A stretch of DNA of 64,000 nucleotides, taken from Natrialba aegyptia DSM 13077 (lineage in GTDB: Archaea; Halobacteriota; Halobacteria; Halobacteriales; Natrialbaceae). The notes under the pieces were generated by a model. The model was not told the origin of the DNA. It saw only the letters and a list, made by a program, of their open reading frames with translations, and did no database searches. The stretch covers positions 484,840 to 548,839 of the forward strand of contig NZ_AOIP01000015.1 of the NCBI RefSeq assembly GCF_000337535.1, in the 5' to 3' direction. Of this stretch, positions 34,537 through 43,374 are shown piece after piece. The number at the start of each line of letters is the position of its first letter. Within the stretch, counting starts at the first letter, position 1. Position numbers and translations under genes: made by a program.

Positions 34537-35079
34537 ATGAACGTCGCCGTTGGCAGCACGAATCCGGTCAAAATCGGGGCCGTCGAACGGACGCTCGAGC
34601 GGTTCGAGCCGACAGTTACGGCCGTCGCGGTCGATTCCGGCGTTTCCGAACAGCCCTGGTCGGTCGAGGAGACGATTACCGGCGCGCGCAACCGCGCTCG
34701 CCGTGCGTACCGGGCGCTGGCGGACGAATCGGACGGTGAGACGCCCGACTACGGCGTCGGGCTGGAAGGCGGCGTCGCCCGGTTTGACGGCACAGACGGC
34801 CTCTCGCTGATCATGTGGGCAGCCGTCACGGATGGTACTGACACGAATGTCGGTAGCGGCCCGTCACTGCGCCTCCCCGACGACGTGACCGGTCGTCTCG
34901 AAGCCGGCGACGAACTCGGCCCGGTGATGGACGACCTGCTCGATACGACCGGCGTCGCCGAAACCGAAGGTGCTGCCGGCGTCCTAACCGACGGCCTCAC
35001 CGACCGAACGCAGGCGCTCGGGGAGGGCGTCGCGTGTGCGTTCGGACCGTTTCTGACCGGCTACTACGATCGAGAGTAG
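34537..35079 (+). CDS. inosine/xanthosine triphosphatase (DUF84, YjjX family)
   Basis: 180 aa. The fold is that of ITPases that remove deaminated purine nucleotides. Motifs are VAVGSTNPVKIGAVERTL at the N-terminus, ETITGARNRARRAYRAL, YGVGLEGGVARFD and the end VLTDGLTDRTQALGEGVACA. The start is the first ATG after a tRNA-free intergenic segment; it is divergent from tfb. Confidence 0.85.
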   Translation: MNVAVGSTNPVKIGAVERTLERFEPTVTAVAVDSGVSEQPWSVEETITGARNRARRAYRALADESDGETPDYGVGLEGGVARFDGTDGLSLIMWAAVTDGTDTNVGSGPSLRLPDDVTGRLEAGDELGPVMDDLLDTTGVAETEGAAGVLTDGLTDRTQALGEGVACAFGPFLTGYYDRE

Positions 35080-35260
35080 CCCATGAACCTGATGGTCAGT
35101 CACGCCGGAGAGTCAACGCGCTGAACGTATTAACTGGCCGTACCAACTTCCCCTTTCGAGACGATTATCGATCGATTACTTCCCCCTGAAACCGCATGCA
35201 GGCGGCGGGTTAACTTCACGTACCAAACCCCCTAAGGGAATCACCGCCGTGCCGAGTAGT

Positions 35261-35494
35261 ATGAGCACCGCAATGGCCCCCGACCTCACGAGCAAACAAC
35301 GCCAGATCCTGCAGTACTTCCGGGAACACGCGGCCACGAAAACCTACTTCAAATCCCGACTCATCGGACAGGAACTCGGCATGACCGCAAAAGAGGTCGG
35401 CTCGAACATCAGCGCCCTGCAGGAGGGCAACTGCGACGTCGAAATCGAGAAGTGGGGCTACTCCTCGAGCACCACCTGGAAGGTCAGTCTCTAA
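35261..35494 (+). CDS. small winged-helix protein (DUF7123-like)
   Basis: 77 aa from MSTAMAPDLTSKQ. A compact helical DNA-binding-like domain: LTSKQRQILQYFREHAATKT, YFKSRLIGQELGMTAKEVGS (HTH), then NISALQEGNC and a terminal beta wing ending TTWKVSL. It is highly conserved in haloarchaea and resembles DUF7123. A C-C-C-C-T-A-A-G-G-G palindromic stretch lies about 25 bp before the ATG, in the TATA position. Confidence 0.75.
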   Translation: MSTAMAPDLTSKQRQILQYFREHAATKTYFKSRLIGQELGMTAKEVGSNISALQEGNCDVEIEKWGYSSSTTWKVSL

Positions 35495-35571
35495 GGCTGC
35501 CACCTCACCGCCCACGGGACACCTGTTTCCCTCGCCTTTATTCGCTCCTCCGTCCACCTCGTTACTACCGA

Positions 35572-36071
35572 ATGCCACTCCCGATCCTCTTCGATATGGA
35601 CGGCATCATTCTCGAGGGCCCGCGAACCAGCCCTCAGGTGTACGCCGACGCCGTCGACGCCGCCCTCGCCGAACTCGATGCCACACCGTCACCCGCCCAG
35701 CGCCGCGAGCTGCAACGACACGATACAACCCACCTCTCGGAGCACTGCACCGCACTCGGTATCGATCCCGACCGATTCTGGGGTTCGATGTCGTCCGCGG
35801 GCGCGACCCGACCATCGACGGCTACCGCCGCCGAAAGCCAAATCCCTACTACATCGAAGATGCCCTCGCAACACTGGGCATCGACGACGACCCGCGAGGA
35901 CTCTACGTCGGCGACTTCGAGAAAGACGTCATCGCCGGCACCGCTGCCGGCCTCGAGACCGCGTTCGTTCGCCGCCAGCACAATCGCGAACTCGACTGTC
36001 CCGCCGACGCGACCTACGAACTCGACTCACTGACCGAATTGTCGACGCTACTCGATGAACTCGACCGCTAA
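35572..36071 (+). pseudogene. HAD-superfamily hydrolase, internally deleted and frameshifted
   Basis: The first frame from the ATG gives a normal HAD start (LPILFDMDGIILEGPRTSP, motif I DMDGI) up to DRFWG near residue 70. A different frame then continues with FDVVRGRDPTIDGYRRRKPN, motif III Lys (KPNPYYIEDAL) and motif IV GLYVGDFEKDVIAG, ending in a stop at 36069-36071. Motif II and most of the cap, which I estimate as 70-90 residues from related proteins, are absent at the junction (about 35779-35785). The gene therefore seems to have lost a segment whose length is not a multiple of three. The protein cannot be active. An assembly error is the alternative. Confidence 0.75.
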
Positions 36072-36124
36072 GCGCTGAGTGCCGAGTGCCGAGTGCGAAC
36101 TCGATTCGAGTCAGCACGTGCCGG

Positions 36125-36763
36125 TTAGAACTCGCGCGCATCGCCCGCATAGTCATAGGCCAGATGTTGATCCGCGTTCCGCGCGAGTCGCATCGCTCGC
36201 TCGCCAAACGAGTCCGCGTGGCGCACGACGAGCAGGAGCACCGTGGTCGGGCGCTCGACCGTATAGCCACCTTCGCGGGAGAGCAATCCCGCCTCCTCGA
36301 GTTCACCCGCGTACTTGCTCACCGTCGGGGCGGACACGGCGAGTGCGTCCGCGAGGTCGCCGCCGGTCGCGTCCGGGTCCGAGAGGAGTTCGACGAGCAT
36401 GCCGCGAGGAGTCTCGCGGCGAAGGTAGCCGAGTGCGTGTTTTTCGAACTCGTCGAAACGGTTTGCGAGGACGAACCGTTTGTAGTCGCCATCTCGGTAG
36501 CGTTCGATGGTTCCGGCGTCCGTCAGGTGACGCAGGTGGTGTTGGGTTTCGCCGGTTCCGAGCTGGAGATCGTCCCGGATTTTCGAAAAGTGTGCACCGG
36601 GTGTCGTCGAGAGGTAGCCGGTGATCGCGTCGCGAGCGTCGTTATCGCCCGTTTCAGCCGACGCCGTCTCGGAGAGGCCAGCAAGCGGGGAAGCAGCACC
36701 AACGGCGGCAAAGCGGCGCAAGGTGGCTCGTTTCTCGTCGTCGACCCCGTCGGACGATGTCAT
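36125..36763 (-). CDS. tandem winged-helix regulator with an odd hydrophobic N-terminus
   Basis: 212 aa. Two winged helices: about 40-115 (ITGYLSTTPGAHFSKIRDDL, GTGETQHHLRHLTDAGTIER) and about 118-185 (RGMLVELLSDPDATGGDLAD, SAPTVSKYAGELEEAGLLSR). The first 36 residues read KRATLRRFAAVGAASPLAGL and then SETASA, which looks like a twin-arginine signal or a membrane anchor rather than a cytosolic start. Related haloarchaeal regulators share this start. Target genes are unknown. Confidence 0.78.
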   Translation of the reverse strand: MTSSDGVDDEKRATLRRFAAVGAASPLAGLSETASAETGDNDARDAITGYLSTTPGAHFSKIRDDLQLGTGETQHHLRHLTDAGTIERYRDGDYKRFVLANRFDEFEKHALGYLRRETPRGMLVELLSDPDATGGDLADALAVSAPTVSKYAGELEEAGLLSREGGYTVERPTTVLLLVVRHADSFGERAMRLARNADQHLAYDYAGDAREF

Positions 36764-36967
36764 GAGTGTCTATCGTCCGAAAGGACCTGTACCGTAAAAC
36801 AGGTTTCGCTCCCTCACTCGAATTGAAAGTGAAGACAGTCTCGTTTCTGAAGCGGTTGCGTCTCGGGCGGGACGAAAAAGTCGGTTGCACTCGGAGCAGC
36901 TGCCCGAGTTCAGTTTGGATTGCCGCGGGTTGTGTGGGTTAAACGGGAGCGAGTCAGCGATTAGGTA

Positions 36968-38161
36968 TCAGTTAGTCGTCGCTGAATCGTCCGTTTCCGA
37001 TGAGTCGCTCTCGCTTACAGGAGCGCCGCCGTCGGTCTGGCCTTCCTGGAACTCCTGGTCCATCTCTTCGATGACATCGTCGGGGTCGGAGATGCTGGCA
37101 GGGTCCTGGCCCTCCTTGATCGCCTGTGCTTCTTGTTCCATCGCCTCGACGTCCATATCGGCCTCTTGGTCGATCTCGCCGATGATCTCGCTGATATCGT
37201 CGAGACCGATCAGTTCGCGAGTCTCCTCGTCGAATCCGAGGCTCTCGAGTTCGGTGCCGTCTTCCTTGACGTCGCTGCCGGAGAGGTGTTTGCCGTAGCG
37301 CCCGAGCATCGAGGAGAGTTCCTGCGGGAGGACGAACGTCGTGGACTCGCCCTGGCCGATATCGGCGAGCGTGTCCATGCCCTTGTCGATGACGGCGCGT
37401 TCGCCCATGGATTCGGCCGAGCGAGCGCGCAGGACGGTCGAGATGGAGTCACCCTGCGCTTCGAGGATCTGGCTCTGCTTTTCACCTTGTGCGCGGATGA
37501 TCTCACTCTGTTTGTCACCTTCTGCCTTCTCGACGGCGCTGCGGCGTTCACCCTGTGCTTCGAGGATCATGGCGCGGCGCTTACGCTCGGCGGAGGTCTG
37601 TTGCTCCATCGCGCGCTGGACGTCCTTCGAGGGGTTGACCTCGCGGACTTCGACGCTCTCGACACGGATCCCCCACTCGTCGGTGGGTTCGTCGAGTTCC
37701 TGGCGGATGCGGGCGTTGATCTCCTGGCGCTTGTTGAGCGTGTCGTCGAGTTCCATGTCGCCCAGGACGGCACGGAGGGTGGTCTGGGCGAGGTTGGAGA
37801 CGGCCTTCTTGTAGTTGTCGACCTCGAGGAAGGCCTTCTTGGCGTCCATCACCTTGATGTAGACGACGGCGTCGGCCGTGACGGGCGAGTTGTCGCGGGT
37901 GATGGCTTCCTGGCGGGGAACGTCGAGCGTCTGCGTTCGCATGTCGAACCGGTAGGTGTTCGAGACGAACGGCGGGACGAAGTTGATACCGGGTTCGAGG
38001 AGTTTGCGGTACTCACCGAAGACGGTGAGGGCTCGTTTCTCGTACGCGTCGACGATCTCGATCGCACTGAGAAGTGCGGCGATGACGAGGACGAGGACGA
38101 GTGCACCGAGGAACAGTGCAATACCACCGGCGGTCTGCAGGGGGAACAGTTCTACGACCAT
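36968..38161 (-). CDS. SPFH/band-7 (stomatin-like) membrane protein
   Basis: 397 aa. One N-terminal membrane segment (GIALFLGALVLVLVIAALLS) precedes the SPFH domain (VDAYEKRALTVFGEYRKLLE; LDVPRQEAITRDNSPVTADA; VREVNPSKDVQRAMEQQTSA), followed by a long Ala/Glu/Gln-rich coiled coil with repeated EAQGE/RAQGE units and an acidic C-terminal tail. Stomatin-like proteins form oligomeric membrane scaffolds. It is downstream of nfeD (65 bp), the classical stomatin-NfeD operon. Confidence 0.92.
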   Translation of the reverse strand: MVVELFPLQTAGGIALFLGALVLVLVIAALLSAIEIVDAYEKRALTVFGEYRKLLEPGINFVPPFVSNTYRFDMRTQTLDVPRQEAITRDNSPVTADAVVYIKVMDAKKAFLEVDNYKKAVSNLAQTTLRAVLGDMELDDTLNKRQEINARIRQELDEPTDEWGIRVESVEVREVNPSKDVQRAMEQQTSAERKRRAMILEAQGERRSAVEKAEGDKQSEIIRAQGEKQSQILEAQGDSISTVLRARSAESMGERAVIDKGMDTLADIGQGESTTFVLPQELSSMLGRYGKHLSGSDVKEDGTELESLGFDEETRELIGLDDISEIIGEIDQEADMDVEAMEQEAQAIKEGQDPASISDPDDVIEEMDQEFQEGQTDGGAPVSESDSSETDDSATTN

Positions 38162-38226
38162 AATCTGCCCTTGTGGCGGTGACGGGAAAAGTGTTCCCGT
38201 ATTTACCTAAGGAAGCCGAACTCACT

Positions 38227-38988
38227 TCAGGAGTGGTCTGTTTCGGAGAGGGATTCGTTGAGAACGGATGAGTGGGACTGAGACTGGGGCTGCGTGTCCG
38301 TCTCGGCGTCCACACTGTCCTCGTCCTTGCCATCACTCTCTCTATCGCCACCGCCATTGTCATTGTCATCGCCCTCGAAATCGGAACTCGACGCGCCGGT
38401 CGTCGTCTCCGTGTCGGTACCAGCGTCGGTACCGTCATCGTCGACCGCTTCCGGTTCGGTCGCCTCGCGTTCGGCATCCGTCGACTCCGTCGCGAGCGCC
38501 CGATCGATTTCGTCCTCGCCGATCGATCCGAGCGATTCGACCGTCAGGACGTTGCCGCCGCCCGGATCGATGACGATGACTTCCTCGCCCTCCTCGATCG
38601 TGCCGCTGGTCGTCCGGGCGCTGTAGAACGGCGCAAAGCCACCATCGTCGAGTTTCACCTCGCCGCCACGGGTCGAGACCGCTTCGGTGACGTAGCCCGT
38701 CGAGCCCGACAGGGAATCGGAGTCGGACGTCTGGGCCGTCCCCTTCCCGCCGTAGAAGTCGAACTCGTTGTAGATGTAGGCGGCGACGATCCCGAATCCG
38801 AGTGTCAGTGCTGCCAGAACGAACAGGTTCAGGGGCCCCGGGAAGAGGACGCCGATCAGCCCTGCACCGACCAGTGCGACACCGATAACGATGAGATGTG
38901 CCCCGGGGGAGAGGGCCTCGAGCAGCATGAGGACGAGACCCACCGACAGGAGCAACAGCGGCGCGTTCCCAGCAAGGGCATCAAGCAT
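38227..38988 (-). CDS. NfeD family membrane protein
   Basis: 253 aa. Three to four hydrophobic segments (APLLLLSVGLVLMLLEAL; HLIVIGVALVGAGLIGVLF; LNLFVLAALTLGFGIVAAYI) are followed by a C-terminal OB-fold domain (GSTGYVTEAVSTRGGEVKLD; TIEEGEEVIVIDPGGGNVLT), as in short NfeD proteins. The last ~100 residues are an Asp/Ser/Thr/Gln-rich acidic tail (ending around HSSVLNESLSETDHS). It partners the SPFH protein encoded next on the same strand. Confidence 0.85.
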   Translation of the reverse strand: MLDALAGNAPLLLLSVGLVLMLLEALSPGAHLIVIGVALVGAGLIGVLFPGPLNLFVLAALTLGFGIVAAYIYNEFDFYGGKGTAQTSDSDSLSGSTGYVTEAVSTRGGEVKLDDGGFAPFYSARTTSGTIEEGEEVIVIDPGGGNVLTVESLGSIGEDEIDRALATESTDAEREATEPEAVDDDGTDAGTDTETTTGASSSDFEGDDNDNGGGDRESDGKDEDSVDAETDTQPQSQSHSSVLNESLSETDHS

Positions 38989-39087
38989 GGCTGATGCTAC
39001 GGGCTCACCCCGATTAAATGTTTACTGCTGATCATGCTTCTCTCCTGCATCAGAACCAGGGGAAACGAGTGCTACGCGGGCTAAATA

Positions 39088-40059
39088 CTAGGGCGAACCG
39101 TTCGTAATCGTCGTGTGGGCCCCGATGAGCGCGCCTGCCAGATCGAGATCTTCGAGATACGTCCCCTCGTCGATAATCGACCGACGGATATCGCCGTTCT
39201 GGACCGTCGCCGACGGGAAGATGACGGCGTGGTCGACCGTCGTACCCTCAAGCGTTACGTCACCCATCACGTGGACGTTGTCACCGATCGTGACGTTCTC
39301 GAGCGCCGCCGAATCGGCGATCAGCGACTCGCCGTCGAGGTGCCAGGAGACGGCGTCGAGATAGCTCTCGGGCGTCCCGATATCGAACCACGCACCCTCG
39401 AAGGTGTAAGCGTACGTCGACTCGCGGTTCTGGAGCCACTGGACGAACCAGCCGGGCTCGTCCGGGTTGTTCCCCTCCTCGAGATACGTCGAGAGCAAGG
39501 AAAGCGAATCCCGTGGAAACGCATAACAGGCGATCGAAACGAGCGTACTCCGCGGATCGTCGGGTTTCTCCTGAAAGTCGACGACGCGGTCGCCCTCGAG
39601 TTCAACCAGGCCGTAGGATTTGGCTTTCTCCCGCGAACCGACATCGTAGGCGGCGAGCGTCGGCGCATCCTGTTCCTGGAAGTAATCGAGGAAGTCGTCG
39701 ATATCGAAACTGATCAGGTTGTCGCCGGCGATGATCAGCAGGTCGTCGTCGACGTTCTCGCGGTTGATCAACTGGGCCAGCGCGCCGACGACGCCGAATT
39801 TGTCGTCCTCCTCGGTCGTGTCCTCGATCGAGAGTTGGGGTTTGTCGAACTCGCTGTCGTCGAGGTGTGCCTCGAAGTCGGCGGCGAATCGCTCGTTCGT
39901 ACTCACGAACACCTCGTCGATTCGCTCGTCCGCTTCGAGTTCAGCGAAGATTCGGTCGATCACGGTCGAGTCACCGATCGGGAGGAACATCTTGGGCCGA
40001 TGTTTCGTGATCGGCCACATGCGAGTTGCATAGCCACCCGCGAGGACGACGGCCTTCAT
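39088..40059 (-). CDS. sugar-1-phosphate nucleotidyltransferase with left-handed beta-helix
   Basis: 323 aa. The N-terminal nucleotidyltransferase has MKAVVLAGGYATRMWPITKH and PKMFLPIGDSTVIDRIFAEL, with DNLISFDIDDF carrying the metal-binding Asp, and GAWFDIGTPESYLDAV. The C-terminal part has left-handed beta-helix hexapeptides (ALENVTIGDNVHVMG, VTLEGTTVDHAVIFP). The type is that of GlmU/RfbA-like enzymes that make NDP-sugars for surface glycans; the sugar is not known. The longer frame upstream is a shadow; the ATG at 40059 is right by homology. Confidence 0.88.
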   Translation of the reverse strand: MKAVVLAGGYATRMWPITKHRPKMFLPIGDSTVIDRIFAELEADERIDEVFVSTNERFAADFEAHLDDSEFDKPQLSIEDTTEEDDKFGVVGALAQLINRENVDDDLLIIAGDNLISFDIDDFLDYFQEQDAPTLAAYDVGSREKAKSYGLVELEGDRVVDFQEKPDDPRSTLVSIACYAFPRDSLSLLSTYLEEGNNPDEPGWFVQWLQNRESTYAYTFEGAWFDIGTPESYLDAVSWHLDGESLIADSAALENVTIGDNVHVMGDVTLEGTTVDHAVIFPSATVQNGDIRRSIIDEGTYLEDLDLAGALIGAHTTITNGSP

Positions 40060-40216
40060 GAGAGCGTGTTCATCTGCTGGATGTAAGTTACTTACCCTTT
40101 CATGAAACACCCCGACTCTATCGGGCGATTTAGCGGTACCGCTTATTTCCAGTAGTAGTGAGGGCCGCTGTAAGGAGAGCGCCAAACCGATAACAGTTGG
40201 GCGCGAACCGGTCCGT

Positions 40217-40510
40217 ATGCGAGAGGCCGACGAAACGACCCGGCAGCGACTCGCCGACGCGCTTCGCGCCGAGCCAGCGACGCCAAGTGAACTCGCAGTG
40301 CAACTCGAGCTGACGCCGGAGGCGGTACTTCGACACGTCGAACACGTTTCTCGGTCGGTCGATCCAACGGACGAACAATTCCTCGTTGCACCCCCGCAGT
40401 GTCGAGACTGCGGCTTCGAGGGTTTCGACGACCTCGTGAATCGTCCGTCTCGGTGTCCCTCCTGTAAGAGCGAGGCGGTCACGGAGCCGACGTTTACGAT
40501 CGAATCGTGA
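40217..40510 (+). CDS. HTH and zinc-ribbon regulator
   Basis: 97 aa. The first half is a helix-turn-helix (RQRLADALRAEPATPSELAV, LELTPEAVLRHVEHVSRSV); the second half is a zinc ribbon with CRDC and CPSC (Cys pairs about residues 62-65 and 80-83). This is a common haloarchaeal transcriptional-regulator type, with unknown target. It is divergent from the nucleotidyltransferase gene. Confidence 0.82.
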   Translation: MREADETTRQRLADALRAEPATPSELAVQLELTPEAVLRHVEHVSRSVDPTDEQFLVAPPQCRDCGFEGFDDLVNRPSRCPSCKSEAVTEPTFTIES

Positions 40511-40630
40511 CACTGTAGCTGAGCGTCTCGAGGGACAGTGTTCGCGGCCCAGACCGCGTCACTGCCTGCGCTCGAAACACACACGGAGGACGATAGATAA
40601 GGAATCGAGAAAAATCTACCCTCACTTCGA

Positions 40631-40645
40631 CACTAATATTTAGTG
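40631..40645. promoter_or_regulatory. AT-rich palindrome CACTAA-TAT-TTAGTG
   Basis: A perfect 6-bp inverted repeat around TAT. It looks like a TATA region overlapping an operator, located about 160 bp upstream of the DUF7344 gene and 13 bp before the ATG of a 50-codon frame (40658). Confidence 0.45.
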
Positions 40646-40657
40646 GGGGCCCGAGAA

Positions 40658-40810
40658 ATGGGGACACAGTCTCGAACACGCGATCGAGATTCCCGCTCAG
40701 ATCGGACCCATGCGACTGCCCACAGCGAGGTCCCCCCGCGACTGCCCGCGGAGACGGCCACACACGAACACCCACCGCACGCTACTCACAGCACCCACTA
40801 TCACACATGA
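40658..40810 (+). CDS. candidate 50-aa leader ORF
   Basis: A frame of 50 codons beginning MGTQSRTRDRDSRSDRTHA and rich in Thr, His and Arg. Its stop overlaps the start of the next gene by four bases (ATGA), as in translationally coupled genes. The composition is not that of a typical haloarchaeal protein (it is basic and not acidic), so it may be a 5' untranslated region that happens to be open. This is a low-confidence call. Confidence 0.25.
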   Translation: MGTQSRTRDRDSRSDRTHATAHSEVPPRLPAETATHEHPPHATHSTHYHT

Positions 40811-41181
40811 CTGCAACCTCTCACTCAGCCGTCGACTGCGCCGAGTTCATCCTCGCAGCCCTCGACTGGCTCGAGGCTCGCGACGACCTGACGGACCCGA
40901 CAGCCATCGACGACGCGTTCGAACTCCTCGCCAGCGAACGACGGCGCCTGTTTCTCGAGGTGATGACCACTTACGAGGACGATTTGACCCTGCCCGACGT
41001 GGCAGAGGAGGTTGCCGTCCGCGAAACTGACACGGCAGTGGCCGAGCTCCCGGCCGATCGCGTCGCGGAAACGTATATCTCCCTGTATCACGACCATCTG
41101 CCGCGGCTCGTCGACGCCGGCCTCATCGAGTACGACCAGGAACGCGACCTCGTCCACCCCACCGCGATCCGAACGCCCTAG
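40807..41181 (+). CDS. DUF7344-like winged-helix protein
   Basis: 124 aa. The family typically has an N-terminal DAFELLASERRRLFLEVM segment followed by an ADRVAETYISLYHDHLPRLV helix and DAGLIEYDQERDLVHPT, a wing-like ending. Haloarchaea have dozens of paralogs of this predicted DNA-binding module. Its stop abuts the stop of the convergent Rieske gene without a gap. Confidence 0.75.
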   Translation: MTATSHSAVDCAEFILAALDWLEARDDLTDPTAIDDAFELLASERRRLFLEVMTTYEDDLTLPDVAEEVAVRETDTAVAELPADRVAETYISLYHDHLPRLVDAGLIEYDQERDLVHPTAIRTP

Positions 41182-41667
41182 TTAGAACTCGACGTTCGAG
41201 GTCGACGTGAGATCGTCGTCCGTCTCGACCGGGCCGCGGCCGACGAACTCGTAGTCGTCGTCGGTCAGGTAGACGGCTCCGTCCGCGACCGTCACGTCGA
41301 GTGCAGCGAGCGTCGCGCCCTCGCAGGGACCGTACGTACACAGTCCGGAGTCAGCCTCGAAGTACGCCCCGTGGTTCTCACAGACCAGTTCGTCGTTGCG
41401 CATGGCCGCACCGGAGCCTTTGTCGAGTTTGATGTGCGTAAAGTGCTGGCAGAAGTTGAGCCAGCAGGCGACCTCGGATCGCTCGCCGGAGTCGGCTGCG
41501 GTTGCGACGAGGATCGCCTCCTGCTCGGTTCCGGAGGCAGTCGTGCAACTGCCGCTTGCGGGCTCGGTCGACCGGTCCGGCGTCCGTTCTGCAACCCGAA
41601 ACAACAGCGTCGAGTTCGTCGGTACCTCGGAAAGCGCTGCGATCCGCCGCTCGGCGTCGATCCCCAT
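41182..41667 (-). CDS. Rieske-type [2Fe-2S] protein
   Basis: 161 aa. The cluster ligands are in CQHFTH (C73, H75) and CENHGAYF (C96, H99), followed by DSGLCTYGPCEGATLAAL. The first motif differs from the usual C-P-H. No membrane anchor or catalytic domain is present, so it is a soluble electron-transfer or ferredoxin-like Rieske protein. A linker of about 20 residues (Thr/Ser-rich) sits before the cluster domain. It lies just downstream of the pab operon on the same strand. Confidence 0.83.
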   Translation of the reverse strand: MGIDAERRIAALSEVPTNSTLLFRVAERTPDRSTEPASGSCTTASGTEQEAILVATAADSGERSEVACWLNFCQHFTHIKLDKGSGAAMRNDELVCENHGAYFEADSGLCTYGPCEGATLAALDVTVADGAVYLTDDDYEFVGRGPVETDDDLTSTSNVEF

Positions 41668-41740
41668 CGGTACGCAGTTTTGAGCGGCGCGTGGTCAACG
41701 TTTCGACTCAGCAAGCCGCTGCTGGGAGCAGTCTCGCGCC

Positions 41741-42652
41741 TTAGAGCCAGTCGCTCCCACCGGGTAGCGAGTAACACGTCCGCTCGACGAGTTCGTCGTA
41801 CAGCCCCGACAGCTGTGCCGTGATCGGCCCGCCGCCGATCGGGGTTCCGTCGAGGCTTTCGATCGGACGCAGCTCCCACGTCCGGTTCGTGAGAAACGCC
41901 TCGTCGGCGTCGGCGACAGTTTCGAACTCGTAGGTACCCGTTCGAACCGGCACGTCGGTCGTCTCGGCCAGTTCGAGGACGAGTTCGCGCGTGATTCCCG
42001 GAAGCACCGAGCCGTCGGTCGAGGGGGTATAGAGGACCTCGTCCCGGACGAAAAATAGGTTGCTCGTCGCGCCTTCGGCCACGAAACCTTCGGTGTCGCA
42101 CATGAGCGCCTCGTCGGCCTGCGAATCGGCGGCGGCGAGTTCGGTTCGAGCGAGGATGCCGTTCAGGTAGTTGTGCGTTTTCGCGCCCGACGGAAGCGCG
42201 TCGTCGGGGATGCGCTGCGTCTCGACCCGTCGAACGGTCGCCGGTGCATCCCAGACCGAGGTCCCATCGAGACCGCCGCGGGGGAGGGGGCTAACGTAGA
42301 CGACGACGGTCGGCTCAACGGCGGGCCGAGGCGTCAATTTACCGGGCTGGACGCCCCGCGTGATCGAGAGGCGGAGGTAGGCGTCGTCGAGTTCGTTTGC
42401 ATCGAGGGTGGCCCGGATGCGCTGGTGGAGGTCGTCGGCCGACAGCCCGTGGTCGAGCGAGAGCGCCTCGCAGGTCCGTTCGAGGCGATCGACGTGGCGA
42501 TCCCACTCGAAGACCGTGCCGCCGTAGGCGCGAAGCGTCTCGAAGGCGGCGTCGCCGTAGCGAAAGCCGCGGTCGTCGACGCTGACGGCGGCCTCGCTCG
42601 CGGGAACGAGTTCACCGTTGACGTGATACTGGTGCTCGGGTCGGTCAGTCAT
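41741..42652 (-). CDS. pabC: aminotransferase class IV, probable 4-amino-4-deoxychorismate lyase
   Basis: 303 aa, fold type IV PLP enzyme. VNGELVPASEAAVSVDDRGF and RYGDAAFETLRAYGG begin the family pattern; the PLP lysine is in SGAKTHNYLNGILARTE, and VAEGATSNLFFVRDEVLYTP with SVLPGITRELVLEL are the other signatures. It could instead be a branched-chain or D-amino-acid aminotransferase, but the overlap with pabA (ATGA) and the preceding pabB make ADC lyase likely. It yields p-aminobenzoate for folate. Confidence 0.85.
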   Translation of the reverse strand: MTDRPEHQYHVNGELVPASEAAVSVDDRGFRYGDAAFETLRAYGGTVFEWDRHVDRLERTCEALSLDHGLSADDLHQRIRATLDANELDDAYLRLSITRGVQPGKLTPRPAVEPTVVVYVSPLPRGGLDGTSVWDAPATVRRVETQRIPDDALPSGAKTHNYLNGILARTELAAADSQADEALMCDTEGFVAEGATSNLFFVRDEVLYTPSTDGSVLPGITRELVLELAETTDVPVRTGTYEFETVADADEAFLTNRTWELRPIESLDGTPIGGGPITAQLSGLYDELVERTCYSLPGGSDWL

Positions 42653-43374
42653 CGGTGAGTCTCCACGTTCGAGGCGTCGACTGCGAGTCGACAGAAGTTT
42701 TCGATGAGTTGTTTGCCGAGTGCAAGCGTGATGTCGTCGTCGAGATCATTGCCGTCAGGGGTGTCGGTGTGAGGATCGTGGTCGGTCGTCGATTCTGCTG
42801 GGCGCGTCAGAATGCTCTCCGGATGGAACTGCACGCCGAAGTGGGGCTTCTCGCGGTGGCGGACCGCCATCGAGATACGCCGATCGTCGGTCGTCCGTGC
42901 GGTTTCGACGAGCGACTCCGCCAGCGCGCCGCGCTCGACGGCGAGAGAGTGATAGCGCCCAACCTGGAACTGCTCCGGGAGGCCGGCGAACAGGCCCGCT
43001 CCGTCGTGGCTGATCGTCGACGGTTTGCCGTGGACGACCGACGGCGCGTGGCCGACCGGCGTCCCGTGGGCCGCACAGAGGGCCTGGTGTCCGAGACAGA
43101 CGCCGAGGATCGGGTAGTCGGTTTCGGCGAACAGCGGCACTGAGACGCCGGCCTCCCGCGGCGTTCCCGGGCCGGGAGAGACGACGATTCCCGTCGGATC
43201 GAGTTCGCGAACGGTGTCGAGATCGAGAGCGTCATTGCGGCGGACGAGCACCTCGCCAGCGTCGGGGACTGCGGCCGCGTGCGATGCCGAGACGGCCTCG
43301 CCGACGTACTGGACCAGGTTGTAGACGAACGAATCGTAGTTGTCGACGACTAGAATCCGGACCGGGTCAGTCAC
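42649..43374 (-). CDS. pabA: aminodeoxychorismate/anthranilate synthase glutaminase subunit
   Basis: 241 aa. Class I glutamine amidotransferase: [20 protein letters not shown] at the N-terminus, nucleophilic Cys in [14 protein letters not shown], and the His-Glu pair in [10 protein letters not shown]. It provides ammonia to PabB. A GTG start at 43374 overlaps the end of pabB by 8 bp; the longer frame upstream reads through the pabB tail repeat and is not coding. TrpG and PabA are hard to tell apart; the context with pabC favours PabA. Confidence 0.87.
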   Translation of the reverse strand: MTDPVRILVVDNYDSFVYNLVQYVGEAVSASHAAAVPDAGEVLVRRNDALDLDTVRELDPTGIVVSPGPGTPREAGVSVPLFAETDYPILGVCLGHQALCAAHGTPVGHAPSVVHGKPSTISHDGAGLFAGLPEQFQVGRYHSLAVERGALAESLVETARTTDDRRISMAVRHREKPHFGVQFHPESILTRPAESTTDHDPHTDTPDGNDLDDDITLALGKQLIENFCRLAVDASNVETHR

